The translations under genes were made by a program, and so were the position numbers. DNA of 64,000 nt, taken from NCBI GenBank assembly GCA_949878885.1, contig CATLBN010000007.1, positions 1-64,000 on the forward strand. Reading direction: 5' to 3'. Positions 38,399 through 48,395 of this stretch are shown here, in pieces (the first letter of the stretch is position 1; every line of letters begins with the position of its first letter). Below the pieces are notes generated by a model that was not told where the DNA came from, searched no databases, and saw only the letters and a list, made by a program, of their open reading frames with translations. Source of the stretch: an uncultured Clostridia bacterium (lineage in GTDB: Bacteria; Bacillota; Clostridia; Christensenellales; Borkfalkiaceae).

Positions 38399-39562
38399 AT
38401 GGGTTACGAAATATATCTTAAAAAAGGCGAAGAAAAACGCGTTATTGCCGGACACAGTTGGGTTTACGCAAACGAAGTAAAAAAAATAGAAGGCAAAGAC
38501 AAAAACGGAGCGCTGGCAACCGTGTATTCCGACGGCGGAAAATATATAGGCAAAGGCTATATAAACCACTCGTCTAAAATACTTGTAAGAATTTTTATAA
38601 GAAACAACGAAACAGACGATAAAAATTTTTATTACTGCAAAATAAAATGCGCAAACGATTACAGACTGCGACTTGGTTACAGTAACTGTTACCGAGCTGT
38701 TTTTGCCGAAGCAGACGGATTACCTGCGCTTATAGTTGATAAATACGGCGATTATCTTGCCGTGCAGTGTCTGTCTTTGGGAATAGACCAGCGAAAACAA
38801 ATAATAACCGAATGCCTTGCGGAAATTTTTAAACCCAAGGGCATTTACGAACGCAGCGACGTTGCCGTTCGCAAAAAAGAAGGACTTGAAGAAATTAAAC
38901 AGGTGTTATACGGAGAAGTGCCCGACTACTGCCAAATTGAAGAAAACGGCATAAAAATGCTTGTAGATATTAAAAACGGACAAAAAACAGGCTATTTTTT
39001 GGACCAAAAAGAAAACAGGTTTGCGGCAAGAAGATATTGCAATGGAGAAGTTTTAGACTGCTTTTGCAACAGCGGCGGATTTTCTTTAAACGCCGCGACC
39101 GCAGCCGACAAAGTTTTTGCCTGCGATATTTCCGCTTCGGCTTTAAAAAACGTTAACGATAACGCAAAACTGAACTCGTTTAAAAATATTCAAACAATTC
39201 AGGGTGACGTATTTGAAGTACTAAGAAATTTTAAAAAAGAAAAAAAATTATTCGATACCGTAATTTTGGACCCTCCGGCATTCTGCAAAACCGCAAACGA
39301 AGTTAAAGACGCTTACCGCGGCTATAAAGACATTAACGTTACCGCAATGAAAATAGTTAAAAGCGGCGGATTTTTAATAACCTGTTCCTGTTCGCATTAT
39401 ATGACGAATACGCTGTTTGAAAAAATGCTTATTGAGGCAGCAAAAGAAAGCGGACGGCAAGTGCGCTGTGCCGAAGTAAAAACACAGGCTCCCGACCACC
39501 CCGCGCAGCTTGCCGCCGACGAAACACACTATTTAAAATTTTACGTTTTGCATATAATTTAA
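38399..39562 (+). CDS. rlmI: Class I SAM-dependent 23S rRNA methyltransferase (RlmI-like)
   Basis: The 387-residue protein starts with a PUA domain (KKGEEKRVIAGHSWVYANEV), then an EEHEP-like middle domain, then a Rossmann methyltransferase with VLDCFCNSGGFSLNAA (motif I), DPPAFCK (motif IV) and LITCSCSHYM. This is the RlmI/YccW family, which methylates a cytosine of 23S rRNA. No Shine-Dalgarno is evident; the start is chosen because the domain begins there. It diverges from the ABC exporter. Confidence 0.85.
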   Translation: MGYEIYLKKGEEKRVIAGHSWVYANEVKKIEGKDKNGALATVYSDGGKYIGKGYINHSSKILVRIFIRNNETDDKNFYYCKIKCANDYRLRLGYSNCYRAVFAEADGLPALIVDKYGDYLAVQCLSLGIDQRKQIITECLAEIFKPKGIYERSDVAVRKKEGLEEIKQVLYGEVPDYCQIEENGIKMLVDIKNGQKTGYFLDQKENRFAARRYCNGEVLDCFCNSGGFSLNAATAADKVFACDISASALKNVNDNAKLNSFKNIQTIQGDVFEVLRNFKKEKKLFDTVILDPPAFCKTANEVKDAYRGYKDINVTAMKIVKSGGFLITCSCSHYMTNTLFEKMLIEAAKESGRQVRCAEVKTQAPDHPAQLAADETHYLKFYVLHII

Positions 39563-39575
39563 TAAAAACCCACGT

Positions 39576-39601
39576 TTATGCGTGACGTAGTACTTTATAA
39601 A
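39576..39601 (+). repeat. 26-base intergenic repeat, copy 1
   Basis: Identical to 48396-48421 except for three transitions in the first half; the shared 3' part is TAGTACTTTATAAA. It lies after rlmI and runs into the terminator. Confidence 0.6.
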
Positions 39602-39643
39602 CAACAAAAAACGCGGCATATGCCGCGTTTTTTGTTGTTTATA
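39596..39643. terminator. 48-bp perfect palindrome, bidirectional terminator
   Basis: 24 bases on each side are perfect reverse complements with no spacer (core GCGGCATATGCCGC, outer A and T runs). It lies between convergent rlmI and the aminopeptidase gene. Confidence 0.9.
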
Positions 39644-39655
39644 CCTATATTAATA

Positions 39656-40882
39656 TTATATAGCCCAATTACCGTCTTTAAAAATCTGCACTCTCTTTCC
39701 GTCTTTGGTAACGCCTATTATAGACATATCTTTACTGCCAATCATAAAGTCTACGTGAATCATAGAGCTGTTTATGCCCAACTGCTCGCACTGCTCAACA
39801 GAATAATTTTCGTAATTTTCCAAACAGTTGTTAAAGCCTCTGCCAACCGCCAAATGGCAACTTGCGTTCTCGTCGAAAAGCGTGTTGTAAAACAGAATAC
39901 CCGTATTGTTTATCGGCGAATCGTAACCTATAAGCGCAACTTCACCCAAATACGCGGCGCCTTCGTCCATAGATACCATTTTTTCAAGCAAATCTTTATT
40001 TTTTTCCGCGCCTACTTCCACTACTTTACCGTTTTCAAAACGCATCCAAAAATTTTCTATAAGCTTACCCTGATAAGAAAGCGGTTTTGTTGCAACTACT
40101 TTACCTTCGGCAATTCCGCGCATAGGCGAAGTAAACACTTCTTCGCTGGGGATATTGGGGTTATAATAAATATTGCTGCCCAAAGCGTACTCGCCGCCGC
40201 CCAAAAATATTCCTTTTTCGTTAAGTCCAACGGTAAAATCCGTTCCGTTGGCGCTTTTGTATTCAAGCATTGTAAATTTATATTTATTAAGCACCTCGCA
40301 ATGCTTTGCAAGATTTTTGTTGTGCGTATCCCAAGCTTTTACGGGATTTTCGTCTACGCGCGAACATAAAAGAATATCTTCCCAAAGCTTTTCCACTGCG
40401 TCTTCCGCAGAAAGCGCTGGATAAATTTTCTGCGCCCAAGCCTTTCCAGGAACAGCCGCAATACACCATTGATATTTATTTTCAATAGCGTCGCGGTAGG
40501 GCTTAATAAACGGATAGCGCGCTTGATTTGCTTTTGAAATTTTTTCGTTATCGGTTCCGTTTAAACCGTCCGGGTCGTCGGAATCAAGCCATAGCAAACA
40601 AGTAAGTTTTTCAACTTTTCTTTCCCACTCCGCTTTTTCAACCGCTGTAAATTCAGACAGCGTTTCCAAACTTCTGTATATAAAATTGAGTTTTGTAACA
40701 GGCATATACGCCCATTCCACTTTTACGCGTTCCGCACCGCATTTGTAACATTCTTCTACGCACATTGCAACAAAATCCGGTTGGTCTAAATCGCATCGTA
40801 TAATTACTTCCTGCCCTTTTTGAACATTTAAACCGCATTTTACAATAAGCCGAGCATATTTTTGCAATCTTGTTTTATTCAT
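39656..40882 (-). CDS. M29 family aminopeptidase (AmpS/PepS-like)
   Basis: The 408-residue protein has the thermophilic aminopeptidase fold. It shows the N-terminal LIVKCGLNVQKGQEVIIRC, NGTDFTVGL, PSEEVFTSP, and the C-terminal metal-binding regions HLAVGRGFNN and SSMIHVDFMIGS. The acidic and histidine ligands of the dinuclear site (E in PSEE, E in LGEVAL, H and D in IHVDFMIG) are present. It is a broad cytosolic metallo-aminopeptidase. AGGTGG precedes the ATG. It stands alone between a terminator and a 200-base spacer without genes. Confidence 0.92.
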   Translation of the reverse strand: MNKTRLQKYARLIVKCGLNVQKGQEVIIRCDLDQPDFVAMCVEECYKCGAERVKVEWAYMPVTKLNFIYRSLETLSEFTAVEKAEWERKVEKLTCLLWLDSDDPDGLNGTDNEKISKANQARYPFIKPYRDAIENKYQWCIAAVPGKAWAQKIYPALSAEDAVEKLWEDILLCSRVDENPVKAWDTHNKNLAKHCEVLNKYKFTMLEYKSANGTDFTVGLNEKGIFLGGGEYALGSNIYYNPNIPSEEVFTSPMRGIAEGKVVATKPLSYQGKLIENFWMRFENGKVVEVGAEKNKDLLEKMVSMDEGAAYLGEVALIGYDSPINNTGILFYNTLFDENASCHLAVGRGFNNCLENYENYSVEQCEQLGINSSMIHVDFMIGSKDMSIIGVTKDGKRVQIFKDGNWAI

Positions 40883-41085
40883 AAAACCACCTAAAATACT
40901 TTTTTAAAATTATAGCATTATATAATTTATTTAGCAAGAAAATCCGCCGCAGCATTATTTAAATTTTAACGGCGTTAAAACTCTGCATTAAAAATTTAAT
41001 ATCTTGTTTGCATTCGTCAACGCTTTACTTTCAAAAATCCAATTTGTTTGTTTTTATAGCGGAATTTTTTATGATTATTTATCAC

Positions 41086-42003
41086 TTAATATTTCTTTTT
41101 ATTTTTTATAATGACTATTGTAATATACGCGGCAAACAAAATGACGCAAGCTCCAAGTAAAATACCATACATTCCGACAAGCGGAATTTGTTTGCCGAAT
41201 AAATACAAGTTAGCGTCAAAACTGTTGCGCATACTTATTATTGCTCCGTCAGGTAAACCGGCATTAGAAAAAGCTTGCATATAACCGTTCATATAATGGT
41301 TACGCATCATCCCAACTCCGTAAGTTCCCGGCAGCAGACATAAAGTGTTGCGCAAACCTTCGGAAAACTGCGAAAGCGGCATATACGCTCCGCTTATAAA
41401 CCCGTACATAGACGAAACTAATGTTGAAACCGCCGAAAGTCCACCCTGAGTTGAAATAAAACTTTCTACAACGCCTGCAAGCAGCGTTCCGAAAAGCGTA
41501 CAGCAAAATATATCAACAATAATCATAAGCGCGTCTGCCGCCGTAATATACCAACCCACGGCGGCAAGATATATATGACCTATTAACATAATTGCCGTTA
41601 ATACAATAAAAGTTACAATAAAATTAGACAAAAAATAAGCAATAGAAATTGTTGCGCCTTTTACAGGAGAAACTTGGAAATCGTGTATATTTCCTTCTAT
41701 TTTGTCGTTTATCATTACTATATTAGAACAAAAAGCAACCGTTACCGAACTTACGCTTAAAAGTGAAGACAGCAGCCAAGCGCCCGCAACGCCGTTTATT
41801 AATCTGTTATCCACCGCAAAACCTTCTGGAAAAGACTGTTTAAAGCTGTCTATGTAAACATTTCTTAAAAACGTTACAAAAAGTACAAGCAAGATAAGCG
41901 GAGTTAACAGCGACATTAAAAACATAAACTTATCTTTAAAATAATACTTTGTATTGCGTTTTACAAGCGCGGCAAATTTTTTGCTTTCAATCAACTTGTT
42001 CAT
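41086..42003 (-). CDS. ABC-2 type transporter permease
   Basis: 305 residues with six predicted membrane helices (for example FMFLMSLLTPLILLVLFVTF near the start and GMYGILLGACVILFAAYITIVII at the end), the DrrB/ABC-2 plan. Its gene is one base from the ATPase gene at 42005, so the two form one exporter. The substrate is unknown; this class exports drugs, lipids or polysaccharides. Confidence 0.88.
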   Translation of the reverse strand: MNKLIESKKFAALVKRNTKYYFKDKFMFLMSLLTPLILLVLFVTFLRNVYIDSFKQSFPEGFAVDNRLINGVAGAWLLSSLLSVSSVTVAFCSNIVMINDKIEGNIHDFQVSPVKGATISIAYFLSNFIVTFIVLTAIMLIGHIYLAAVGWYITAADALMIIVDIFCCTLFGTLLAGVVESFISTQGGLSAVSTLVSSMYGFISGAYMPLSQFSEGLRNTLCLLPGTYGVGMMRNHYMNGYMQAFSNAGLPDGAIISMRNSFDANLYLFGKQIPLVGMYGILLGACVILFAAYITIVIIKNKKKY

Positions 42004-42004
42004 T

Positions 42005-42913
42005 TTACACCTCTCTCAAATCCTTGCCCGTGACTTTTAAAAACACGTTGTCCATATTGCCTTTTAATACTTCAAAATCAACAAAAAGTTCGGGATACAA
42101 TTTAAAAATTTTTGAAACGTACGCGGTACTTTCAAGCTCGGCTTCCAAATAATCCCTCTCGCGCTTTATGGGCAATCCCAACTCCGTTAACGCCTTTTCC
42201 GCTTGATTTAAGTTAGAATAAAACTTTATAAAATCGCTTGCAAATTTGTTTTTTAAATCGTGAGGGGTGCCTTCCGCGACTTTTTTACCGCCGTCTAAAA
42301 TTACCACGTAGTCGGCATTAGCGGCTTCTTCCATATAATGCGTTGTTAAAAAAACAGTTAAATTTTTTTCTTTACGAAGTTTTTCTATAACGTTCCACAC
42401 CGTTATACGCGTTTTGGGGTCTAAACCCGTAGTAGGTTCGTCTAAAATAAGCAATTTTGGGTTATGCAGCAAAGCGCGCGCTATATCTATACGCCTTTTC
42501 TGTCCGCCGGAAAGCTTGTTTAGCGGACGTTTAATTATATCTTTAAAATCCAAAAGCGTACTTATTTCTTCAAGCCGAGTCTTAAACTCCGAACCGAAAA
42601 TTCCGTACAAATTAGCGCGGGATTCTAAATTGTCGTAAACGCTCATTTTTTTATCCAATACGGAATTTTGAAATACAATGCCTATTTCGCTTTTAATGCT
42701 ATCTGCATTTTCGTCTATATTGTATCCGCAGACCTTTACGCTGCCGGCGTCCTTTTTTAAAGTTCCGCTTATTATGTTTATAGTGGTTGATTTGCCTGCG
42801 CCGTTAACGCCCAAAAACGCAAAAAGTTCGCCCTCTTTTACTTTAAACGATATATCGTCTACAGCGTTTACGTCTTTAAACGATTTTTTAAGATTTTCTA
42901 TTTCGATAATCAT
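42005..42913 (-). CDS. ABC transporter ATP-binding protein
   Basis: 302 residues: Walker A GVNGAGKST, signature LSGGQKRRI, Walker [13 protein letters not shown] and the switch LTTHYMEEA. A C-terminal domain of about 80 residues follows (DUF4162-like). This is the DrrA/CcmA type of ATPase that pairs with ABC-2 permeases such as the next gene. Confidence 0.93.
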   Translation of the reverse strand: MIIEIENLKKSFKDVNAVDDISFKVKEGELFAFLGVNGAGKSTTINIISGTLKKDAGSVKVCGYNIDENADSIKSEIGIVFQNSVLDKKMSVYDNLESRANLYGIFGSEFKTRLEEISTLLDFKDIIKRPLNKLSGGQKRRIDIARALLHNPKLLILDEPTTGLDPKTRITVWNVIEKLRKEKNLTVFLTTHYMEEAANADYVVILDGGKKVAEGTPHDLKNKFASDFIKFYSNLNQAEKALTELGLPIKRERDYLEAELESTAYVSKIFKLYPELFVDFEVLKGNMDNVFLKVTGKDLREV

Positions 42914-43021
42914 TTTCTCGCCTTATTATTTTTTTGTTAGTCATTAGTTAATAATAACCGTCGTTATATTATCATTTATGTACAGCGTTGTAAACTGTTT
43001 AAAATAAAAATTGCACGGAAA

Positions 43022-43051
43022 AAGCCGCAGCGGATTTACGCTGAGGCTTTT
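43022..43051 (-). terminator. Terminator of RNase P RNA
   Basis: AAAGCCGCAGCG and CGCTGAGGCTTT pair with one mismatch; a T-run follows on the minus strand. Confidence 0.75.
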
Positions 43052-43064
43052 ATAATAATTTGAG

Positions 43065-43405
43065 ATTAATCTGTAAGCCGAGTTCTGTCGTGTACGGTTA
43101 TCTATCTAATCTTGCAGTCGCCAGCAAGCTCAAGCGATATTTACGGCTATCGTCAGACGGGCAGCCTTTGCATTTAAGCAAGCCGATAGCCCAATCTTGC
43201 ATCGGGTGGGGTTTAATTGGCTCCCCTTGTTACCAAAGGGACGGTGAGCTCTTACCTCGCCATTCCAACCTTACAGCATAAAACTGCGGTATATTTCTGT
43301 TCACTTTCCTTGAAGTCGCCTTCTCCTGCCGTTAACAGGCACCCTTGCCCTGCGATGCTCGGACTTTCCTCACGCCGCTTTCGCGGCCCGCAACCGTATA
43401 ATTAA
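43065..43405 (-). ncRNA. rnpB: RNase P RNA
   Basis: The minus strand contains the universally conserved core: GGCGTGAGGAAAGTCCGAGC near 43360-43385, GGCGAGGTAAGAGCTCACCG near 43240-43265, and the 3' segment ACAGAACTCGGCTTAC at 43072-43088, which pairs back to the 5' part. It is the catalytic RNA that removes tRNA 5' leaders. The ends are estimated to within about ten bases. Open frames over this stretch are chance. Confidence 0.93.
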
Positions 43406-43467
43406 CTCAAATCAAATTAATTTTACACTTTTGCATATGGGAATGCAACTATTTTTGCTTTTATCCG

Positions 43468-43496
43468 TTGATTTTTGAAAAAAAATATTCTATTAT
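43468..43496 (+). promoter_or_regulatory. Pyruvate kinase promoter
   Basis: TTGATT, 17 bases, TATTAT; the leader is about 30 bases to the start codon at 43534. Confidence 0.6.
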
Positions 43497-43533
43497 ATAT
43501 AATGTTGAATTTTTGTTTTCAGGAGAAACGGTT

Positions 43534-44952
43534 ATGAAAAAAACTAAAATTATATGCACTCTGGGACCCGCAAGCGAAACCGAAAACGTGCTGTCTGCGC
43601 TTATTGATGCAGGTATGAACGTGGCAAGATTGAATTTTTCGCACGGGACGCACGAAGATCACGCCGCAAAAATAGCAATTATAAAAAAATTGAGAGATAA
43701 TAAAAAAGTCCCCCTGCCCATCCTTTTGGATACCAAAGGTCCGGAATTCAGAATTAAAACTTTTGCAAACGGAAAAATTACGCTTAAAGCAGGCGACCCG
43801 TTTACATTTACCACCGAAGATATTATAGGCGATAAAAAAAGAGTTTCCGTTTCTTTTAAAGAGATATGCAAACAAATGCTGCCCGGCGATAAAATTCTTT
43901 TAAATAACGGACTTATGGTTTTTGAAGTGGTTAGCGTTGAAGAACCTAACGTTATTTGCAAAACTATTGTAGGCGGCGAACTTTCCAACAGAAAATCTAT
44001 GTTTTTTCCTGACAAGGAACTTGATATGGTTTACCTTTCCGAACAGGATAAAGCAGATATTAAATTCGGCGTTGAACAGGGCGTGGATTTTATTGCCGCG
44101 TCGTTTGTTTCAAAAGCGCAGGATATTATAGATATCAGGGAATGGCTTAAAGAGTGCGGCTCGCCAGAAGGCGAAATTGAAATTATAGCAAAAATAGAAA
44201 ACCGCGCGGGCGTAAACAATTTAAGCGAAATTTTGGACGCTTCGGACGGAATTATGGTTGCACGCGGAGATTTGGGCGTTGAAGTGCCGTTTGAAGAACT
44301 GCCCAGCATACAGAAAACTATTATTAACGCTTGCCGTATCCGCGGCAAACGCAGCATTACCGCAACGGAAATGCTTGAAAGTATGATTAAACAACCGCGC
44401 CCTACCCGCGCCGAAATTTCAGACGTTGCAAACGCAGTTTACGACGGTTCTTCCGCAATTATGCTTTCCGGCGAAACCGCGGCAGGCGCATATCCCGTTG
44501 AAGCGGTTAAAGCAATGGCTAAAATTGCGCAACAAGCCGAAGCAAACACAAATTATATAGCGCATATAGACGAAAGCGCTTACCGCATTACAAGACTTTC
44601 GGAAGCGCTGGCGCACTCCGCCTGCACGCTTGCGCACGACATAGGCGCAAAAGTTATAGTAGTTTGCACAAGAACGGGCGGCACGGCAAGAACGGTTTCG
44701 CGCTTCCGTCCTATGATAGACATTATAGGAATGACCACCGAAGAAAGAGCTTACAGAAAGCTGGCTTTAAGCTGGGGCGTTACACCCGTTATGAGCGAGG
44801 AGTTTTATTCGGTAGACGTACTTTTCCACTATGCAAAACGCGCGGCTATGGGAAGCGGAATGGTTGAAAAAGGCGATAAAATTGTGCTTACGGGCGGAAC
44901 GCCGAACGGTAAAAGCGGCAACAGCAATTTAATTAACGTTGAAACAGTTTAA
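43534..44952 (+). CDS. pyk: Pyruvate kinase
   Basis: From the ATG at 43534 (AGGAG eight bases upstream) it is 472 aa. It starts KKTKIICTLGPAS with the NFSHG substrate loop. It has the active-site region IAKIENRAGVNNLSEIL and MVARGDLGVEVP, then the allosteric C-terminal domain ending GTPNGKSGNSNLINV. It lacks the extra PEP-utiliser domain found in Bacillus enzymes. It makes pyruvate and ATP at the end of glycolysis. The frame extends 22 codons upstream, but that part covers the promoter. Confidence 0.97.
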   Translation: MKKTKIICTLGPASETENVLSALIDAGMNVARLNFSHGTHEDHAAKIAIIKKLRDNKKVPLPILLDTKGPEFRIKTFANGKITLKAGDPFTFTTEDIIGDKKRVSVSFKEICKQMLPGDKILLNNGLMVFEVVSVEEPNVICKTIVGGELSNRKSMFFPDKELDMVYLSEQDKADIKFGVEQGVDFIAASFVSKAQDIIDIREWLKECGSPEGEIEIIAKIENRAGVNNLSEILDASDGIMVARGDLGVEVPFEELPSIQKTIINACRIRGKRSITATEMLESMIKQPRPTRAEISDVANAVYDGSSAIMLSGETAAGAYPVEAVKAMAKIAQQAEANTNYIAHIDESAYRITRLSEALAHSACTLAHDIGAKVIVVCTRTGGTARTVSRFRPMIDIIGMTTEERAYRKLALSWGVTPVMSEEFYSVDVLFHYAKRAAMGSGMVEKGDKIVLTGGTPNGKSGNSNLINVETV

Positions 44953-44962
44953 AATTAATAAA

Positions 44963-45004
44963 AATCAGAAAGCCGAACTTAATTAAAAGTTCGGCTTTCT
45001 GATT
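44963..45004. terminator. Terminator of pyk
   Basis: An 18-bp perfect stem (44963-44980 with 44987-45004) 10 bases after the pyk stop. Confidence 0.9.
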
Positions 45005-45086
45005 AGAGAGAATATGAAAAAAAGTTATGTGTGTGCCTGTTTGTTGACTTTATTATATCTCTCTATTGTGTAAAGTATATGATAAT

Positions 45087-46625
45087 TCAATGAGTTTTAT
45101 ATTTTTCGTAAATTTTTTCCGCAATTTTTAAGCCGTCGGCAGCCGAACTTGTTATTCCGCCCGAATATCCGCTGCCCTCTCCGCACGGATAAAAGCCTTG
45201 AAGCGAACAGCTTTCGCCGGTTCCGCCGCGCAATATTCTGACCGGCGAAGAAAAGCGTGTTTCAACTCCCGTTAATATCGCGTAGGCGCTGTCAAAACCG
45301 CGCAGACGTTTGCCCATATCCGGAATAGCCGCTTTTAACGCCTGTGTTACCACAGACGGCAATACCCCGTCAAGCGGCGCCAATTTAGTGCCTGATGCAA
45401 AAGTAGGCTTAACTTCTCCGAATTCAGCGGAATTTCTGCCGCGCAAAAAATCTCCGAAAAGCTGAACGGGGGCTTTATAGTTTCCGCCGCCCGCTTCAAA
45501 CGCCTTTCGCTCTATCATTCTCTGAAACTCCATTCCGTCGAAAAGTCCCTCGCCGAAATCCTGTTTATGCATTTGAACCATAACTGCGGCATTTGAATTT
45601 GCTCCGTTACGGGCATATAAACTCATACCGTTGGTAACTACTCCGCCTTCTTCGCTTGCCGCAGGAATAACCACGCCGCCCGGACACATACAAAAAGTAA
45701 ACACCGTGCGCGGATGGGCGTGTGATACCAATTTATAATCCGCAGCAGGAAGCATTTTATAATTTTTGCCGTATTGCGCAAACCCAATCGTATCGGCTGA
45801 ATGTTCTATTCGTACGCCTATTGCGAACTCGCGCGGCTGCATAGCCAAGCCGCTTTTATTAAGCATTTTAAAAGTATCTCTGGCAGAGTGCCCCAATGCG
45901 GCTACAACGCAGTCGAATTTAAGCTCGCTTTCGGTTTGCGTTTTTAAATTTTTTATTATAACAGATTGAATTTTACCGTTTTTTTGCGTAAGTCCGCAAA
46001 AAAGCGTATTAAAAAGATATTCTCCGCCGTTGTCGATTACATATTTACGGATATTTTGCAAAACCGTAAAAAGCTTATCGCTTCCTATATGCGGCTTATT
46101 TGAATATAATATTTCCTGCGGCGCGCCGAAACGGCAAAAAAGTTCCAATACGTCTTTATTTAATCCGTCGTGCGTTTGCGTATTCAGTTTGCCGTCTGAA
46201 AAAGTGCCTGCGCCGCCCTCACCGAACTGAACGTTGGAATTTACGTTCAATTTTTTGTTACAAAAAAAATCTTCGCAAGTTTTACGGCGGTTTTCAACAG
46301 ACTCGCCGCGCTCTATTATAACGGGTGCAAAGCCGTGCTGTATAAGTCTTACGGCGCAAAACAGTCCTGCAGGTCCGCCGCCTATAACGGCGACTTTAGG
46401 CGCACTCGGCAGTTTTTCCAATTCTTTCGCGCTTTCCTCTATACGCTCAGACGAAACCGCCAACGAATACACCCAACAAACCTTATCTTTATCGCGCGCG
46501 TCAAGAGATTTGCGCAAAATTTTAATATATTTAATATCTTTCCCAAGCTTTTTGCGCGCTATTTCCGCAAGCTTGTCCTCTTTTTCGAATATATTGAGTT
46601 TTACGTTATCAAGCCTTTTTATCAT
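45087..46625 (-). CDS. FAD-dependent dehydrogenase, COG2509-like
   Basis: 512 residues from the ATG at 46625, which overlaps the stop of the preceding gene (ATGA). A small N-terminal domain (about 1-80) is followed by the FAD fold VAVIGGGPAGLFCAVRL. Conserved FGEGGAGTFSDGKLNTQ, a CMCPGGVV cysteine segment, and a C-terminal PCGEGSGYSGGITSSAADG follow. This family is widespread in Firmicutes, and its substrate is unknown. Confidence 0.87.
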   Translation of the reverse strand: MIKRLDNVKLNIFEKEDKLAEIARKKLGKDIKYIKILRKSLDARDKDKVCWVYSLAVSSERIEESAKELEKLPSAPKVAVIGGGPAGLFCAVRLIQHGFAPVIIERGESVENRRKTCEDFFCNKKLNVNSNVQFGEGGAGTFSDGKLNTQTHDGLNKDVLELFCRFGAPQEILYSNKPHIGSDKLFTVLQNIRKYVIDNGGEYLFNTLFCGLTQKNGKIQSVIIKNLKTQTESELKFDCVVAALGHSARDTFKMLNKSGLAMQPREFAIGVRIEHSADTIGFAQYGKNYKMLPAADYKLVSHAHPRTVFTFCMCPGGVVIPAASEEGGVVTNGMSLYARNGANSNAAVMVQMHKQDFGEGLFDGMEFQRMIERKAFEAGGGNYKAPVQLFGDFLRGRNSAEFGEVKPTFASGTKLAPLDGVLPSVVTQALKAAIPDMGKRLRGFDSAYAILTGVETRFSSPVRILRGGTGESCSLQGFYPCGEGSGYSGGITSSAADGLKIAEKIYEKYKTH

Positions 46626-47797
46626 AATCTTTTTAAAATCGCATCCGCAACAGCGCAGCCGCTTGTAAACGCCCATTGGAGATTGTAGCCTCCGCAATCG
46701 CCGTCTATATCTAAAATTTCGCCTGCAAAAAACAAGTTTTTGCATATTTTGCTTTCTAGTTCGTCGGATATTTCATCCATATTCACTCCGCCCTTGGTAA
46801 CCTGAGCGTAATCGAAACCGAGCGTTTCTGTAACGGGTAAAGTGAAATTTTTTAAAGTTTGTACAATTTTCTGCGGATTATCGCTTTGCGCACGTTTAAT
46901 GACCGCTCTGCCTATTTGGTTATGTAAAGTGCCGGAAAGCAGTTCCGAAGCCGCCCAGCCTTCATCTTTTTTAATTTGAATAATCCCTTCAATTTCTTCC
47001 GAAGAAAATTCAGGCAGAAATTCCAGCAACAACGTTGCTCCGTCATTGCCGGCAACATAAGCCGAAGCGGAAAAAATTGCGTTGCCGGATACTCCGTAGT
47101 CGGTAAAAATTACGTCGCCGCGCGTTTTATATATTATTTTTCCGCCTATTTGAACACAAACGTTGCAGTCCGTACGTATTCCCTTTAAAGTTTTTATATG
47201 TTCGGTTTGGGTTTTAAGCTGAACCAGCGACGGATACAATTCCGTTAAAGTATGACCTAAATTTACGGCAAGTTTATAAGCCGAGCCGTCGGTTTTGAAT
47301 TGCTTTTGAGCCTTACCTCCCGTACAGAGCGCAAGATATTTACATTCGGCTTCCGTTTGAGGTACGCCCATTGCAACTTTATATCCGTTTTTACATTTTA
47401 AAACAGAGCTTGCCGCACCGTTAAATATTTTGAAATTAACGTTGTTTTTAAGTACGGTTATAAAATAATCGGTAAGCGCGGAAGCCTGTTTGCCCGTAGG
47501 ATAGATTCTGCCGTTGCTATCTGCAGAAAAAAGACAAGCGAACATTTTTGCGCCTGCATACGGGTCGGAGCAAGCAATTCTTTCTGCAAGCTTAATATTA
47601 CCGCCGTGAAAATGCTCTGCACGCATATCTTCATTGGAAATATTGCCCTGCCCGTTGCCCGTTGCCGCAAGTTTTTTACCAAGCCTTTCGCCTGCTTCGA
47701 CTATTAAAACTTTTAAGTTTTTTCCGCTTTTTAAAAGCTTAACGGCGCAAGCAAGTCCTGAAGCGCCGCCGCCGATAATTATTACGTCGTAGTACAT
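46622..47797 (-). CDS. HI0933/BaiN-like NAD(P)/FAD-dependent oxidoreductase
   Basis: 391 residues. The N-terminal FAD motif is DVIIIGGGASGLACAVKL, followed by KKLAATGNGQGNISN, a family signature, and the C-terminal FFAGEILDIDGDCGGYNLQWAFTSG closes the FAD site. This COG2081 family contains BaiN, involved in bile acid dehydroxylation in some gut clostridia, but most members have unknown substrates. It is coupled to the second flavoprotein downstream. Confidence 0.88.
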   Translation of the reverse strand: MYYDVIIIGGGASGLACAVKLLKSGKNLKVLIVEAGERLGKKLAATGNGQGNISNEDMRAEHFHGGNIKLAERIACSDPYAGAKMFACLFSADSNGRIYPTGKQASALTDYFITVLKNNVNFKIFNGAASSVLKCKNGYKVAMGVPQTEAECKYLALCTGGKAQKQFKTDGSAYKLAVNLGHTLTELYPSLVQLKTQTEHIKTLKGIRTDCNVCVQIGGKIIYKTRGDVIFTDYGVSGNAIFSASAYVAGNDGATLLLEFLPEFSSEEIEGIIQIKKDEGWAASELLSGTLHNQIGRAVIKRAQSDNPQKIVQTLKNFTLPVTETLGFDYAQVTKGGVNMDEISDELESKICKNLFFAGEILDIDGDCGGYNLQWAFTSGCAVADAILKRL

Positions 47798-47831
47798 ATC
47801 TTTGATATTCTATATCAAAGTTAAAAAAGTG

Positions 47832-48341
47832 TCAACACTTAAATTCCTTTAAAATACCTTCCAATGTTGCAAGATGCAGTTTTTCGTCTTCTAAAATCCT
47901 TGAAATTATTGCTTTTACCTGCGCATTTTTTAGACAGTTCAGCATTTTTTCATAACCTAAAATCGCGTGCTTTTCTCCGCGTATATCGTCTTCCAGCATA
48001 TTTTTCAACGAACACGAATACGCAACGTATTTTGCGGAATAGTAATTAAATCCCGACGCAGGGTAACGCGCAAAAACCGGAGCCGAGCCAAGCGCCAATA
48101 TAGCTGCCCCAAGCAAATCCAAATGCTTCATTTCCGCTATGGCGATACGCGTAAGAATTTCGGCTATGTCTTCGCGCCCGTGTTTTTCAAAGAAAAACGA
48201 ATGATAAATATACTGTAAAATAGCATTTAATTCGCTTTCCGACGACGCGTACGCAGGCGAAATTATATTAAGACTGTGAGCATCGGGACAAATGCCTTCT
48301 GTAGTAGGATAAGGTTTATCTACAATTAAAGATTTAAGCAT
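47832..48341 (-). CDS. Ferritin-like domain protein
   Basis: 169 residues, four-helix type. Candidate di-metal ligands are Glu in SESELNAILQY, Glu and His in IAIAEMKHLDLLG, Glu in LEDDIRGEKHAI, and Glu and His in LEDEKLHLATLE. This is the rubrerythrin/manganese-catalase-like superfamily, suggesting a role in iron or peroxide handling, useful to an anaerobe. There is no rubredoxin part. It stands alone with a spacer on each side. Confidence 0.75.
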   Translation of the reverse strand: MLKSLIVDKPYPTTEGICPDAHSLNIISPAYASSESELNAILQYIYHSFFFEKHGREDIAEILTRIAIAEMKHLDLLGAAILALGSAPVFARYPASGFNYYSAKYVAYSCSLKNMLEDDIRGEKHAILGYEKMLNCLKNAQVKAIISRILEDEKLHLATLEGILKEFKC

Positions 48342-48395
48342 AATACAAAGTATGAATATATAAAAAATTTAGTGAAAACACTTAAATCCTTACCG

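Noticed and set aside
45014-45073. 19-codon hydrophobic frame after the pyk terminator (MKKSYVCACLLTLLYLSIV)
   Set aside because: It looks like a leader peptide, but the ribosome binding site is poorly spaced and no forward gene follows, so chance is likely.
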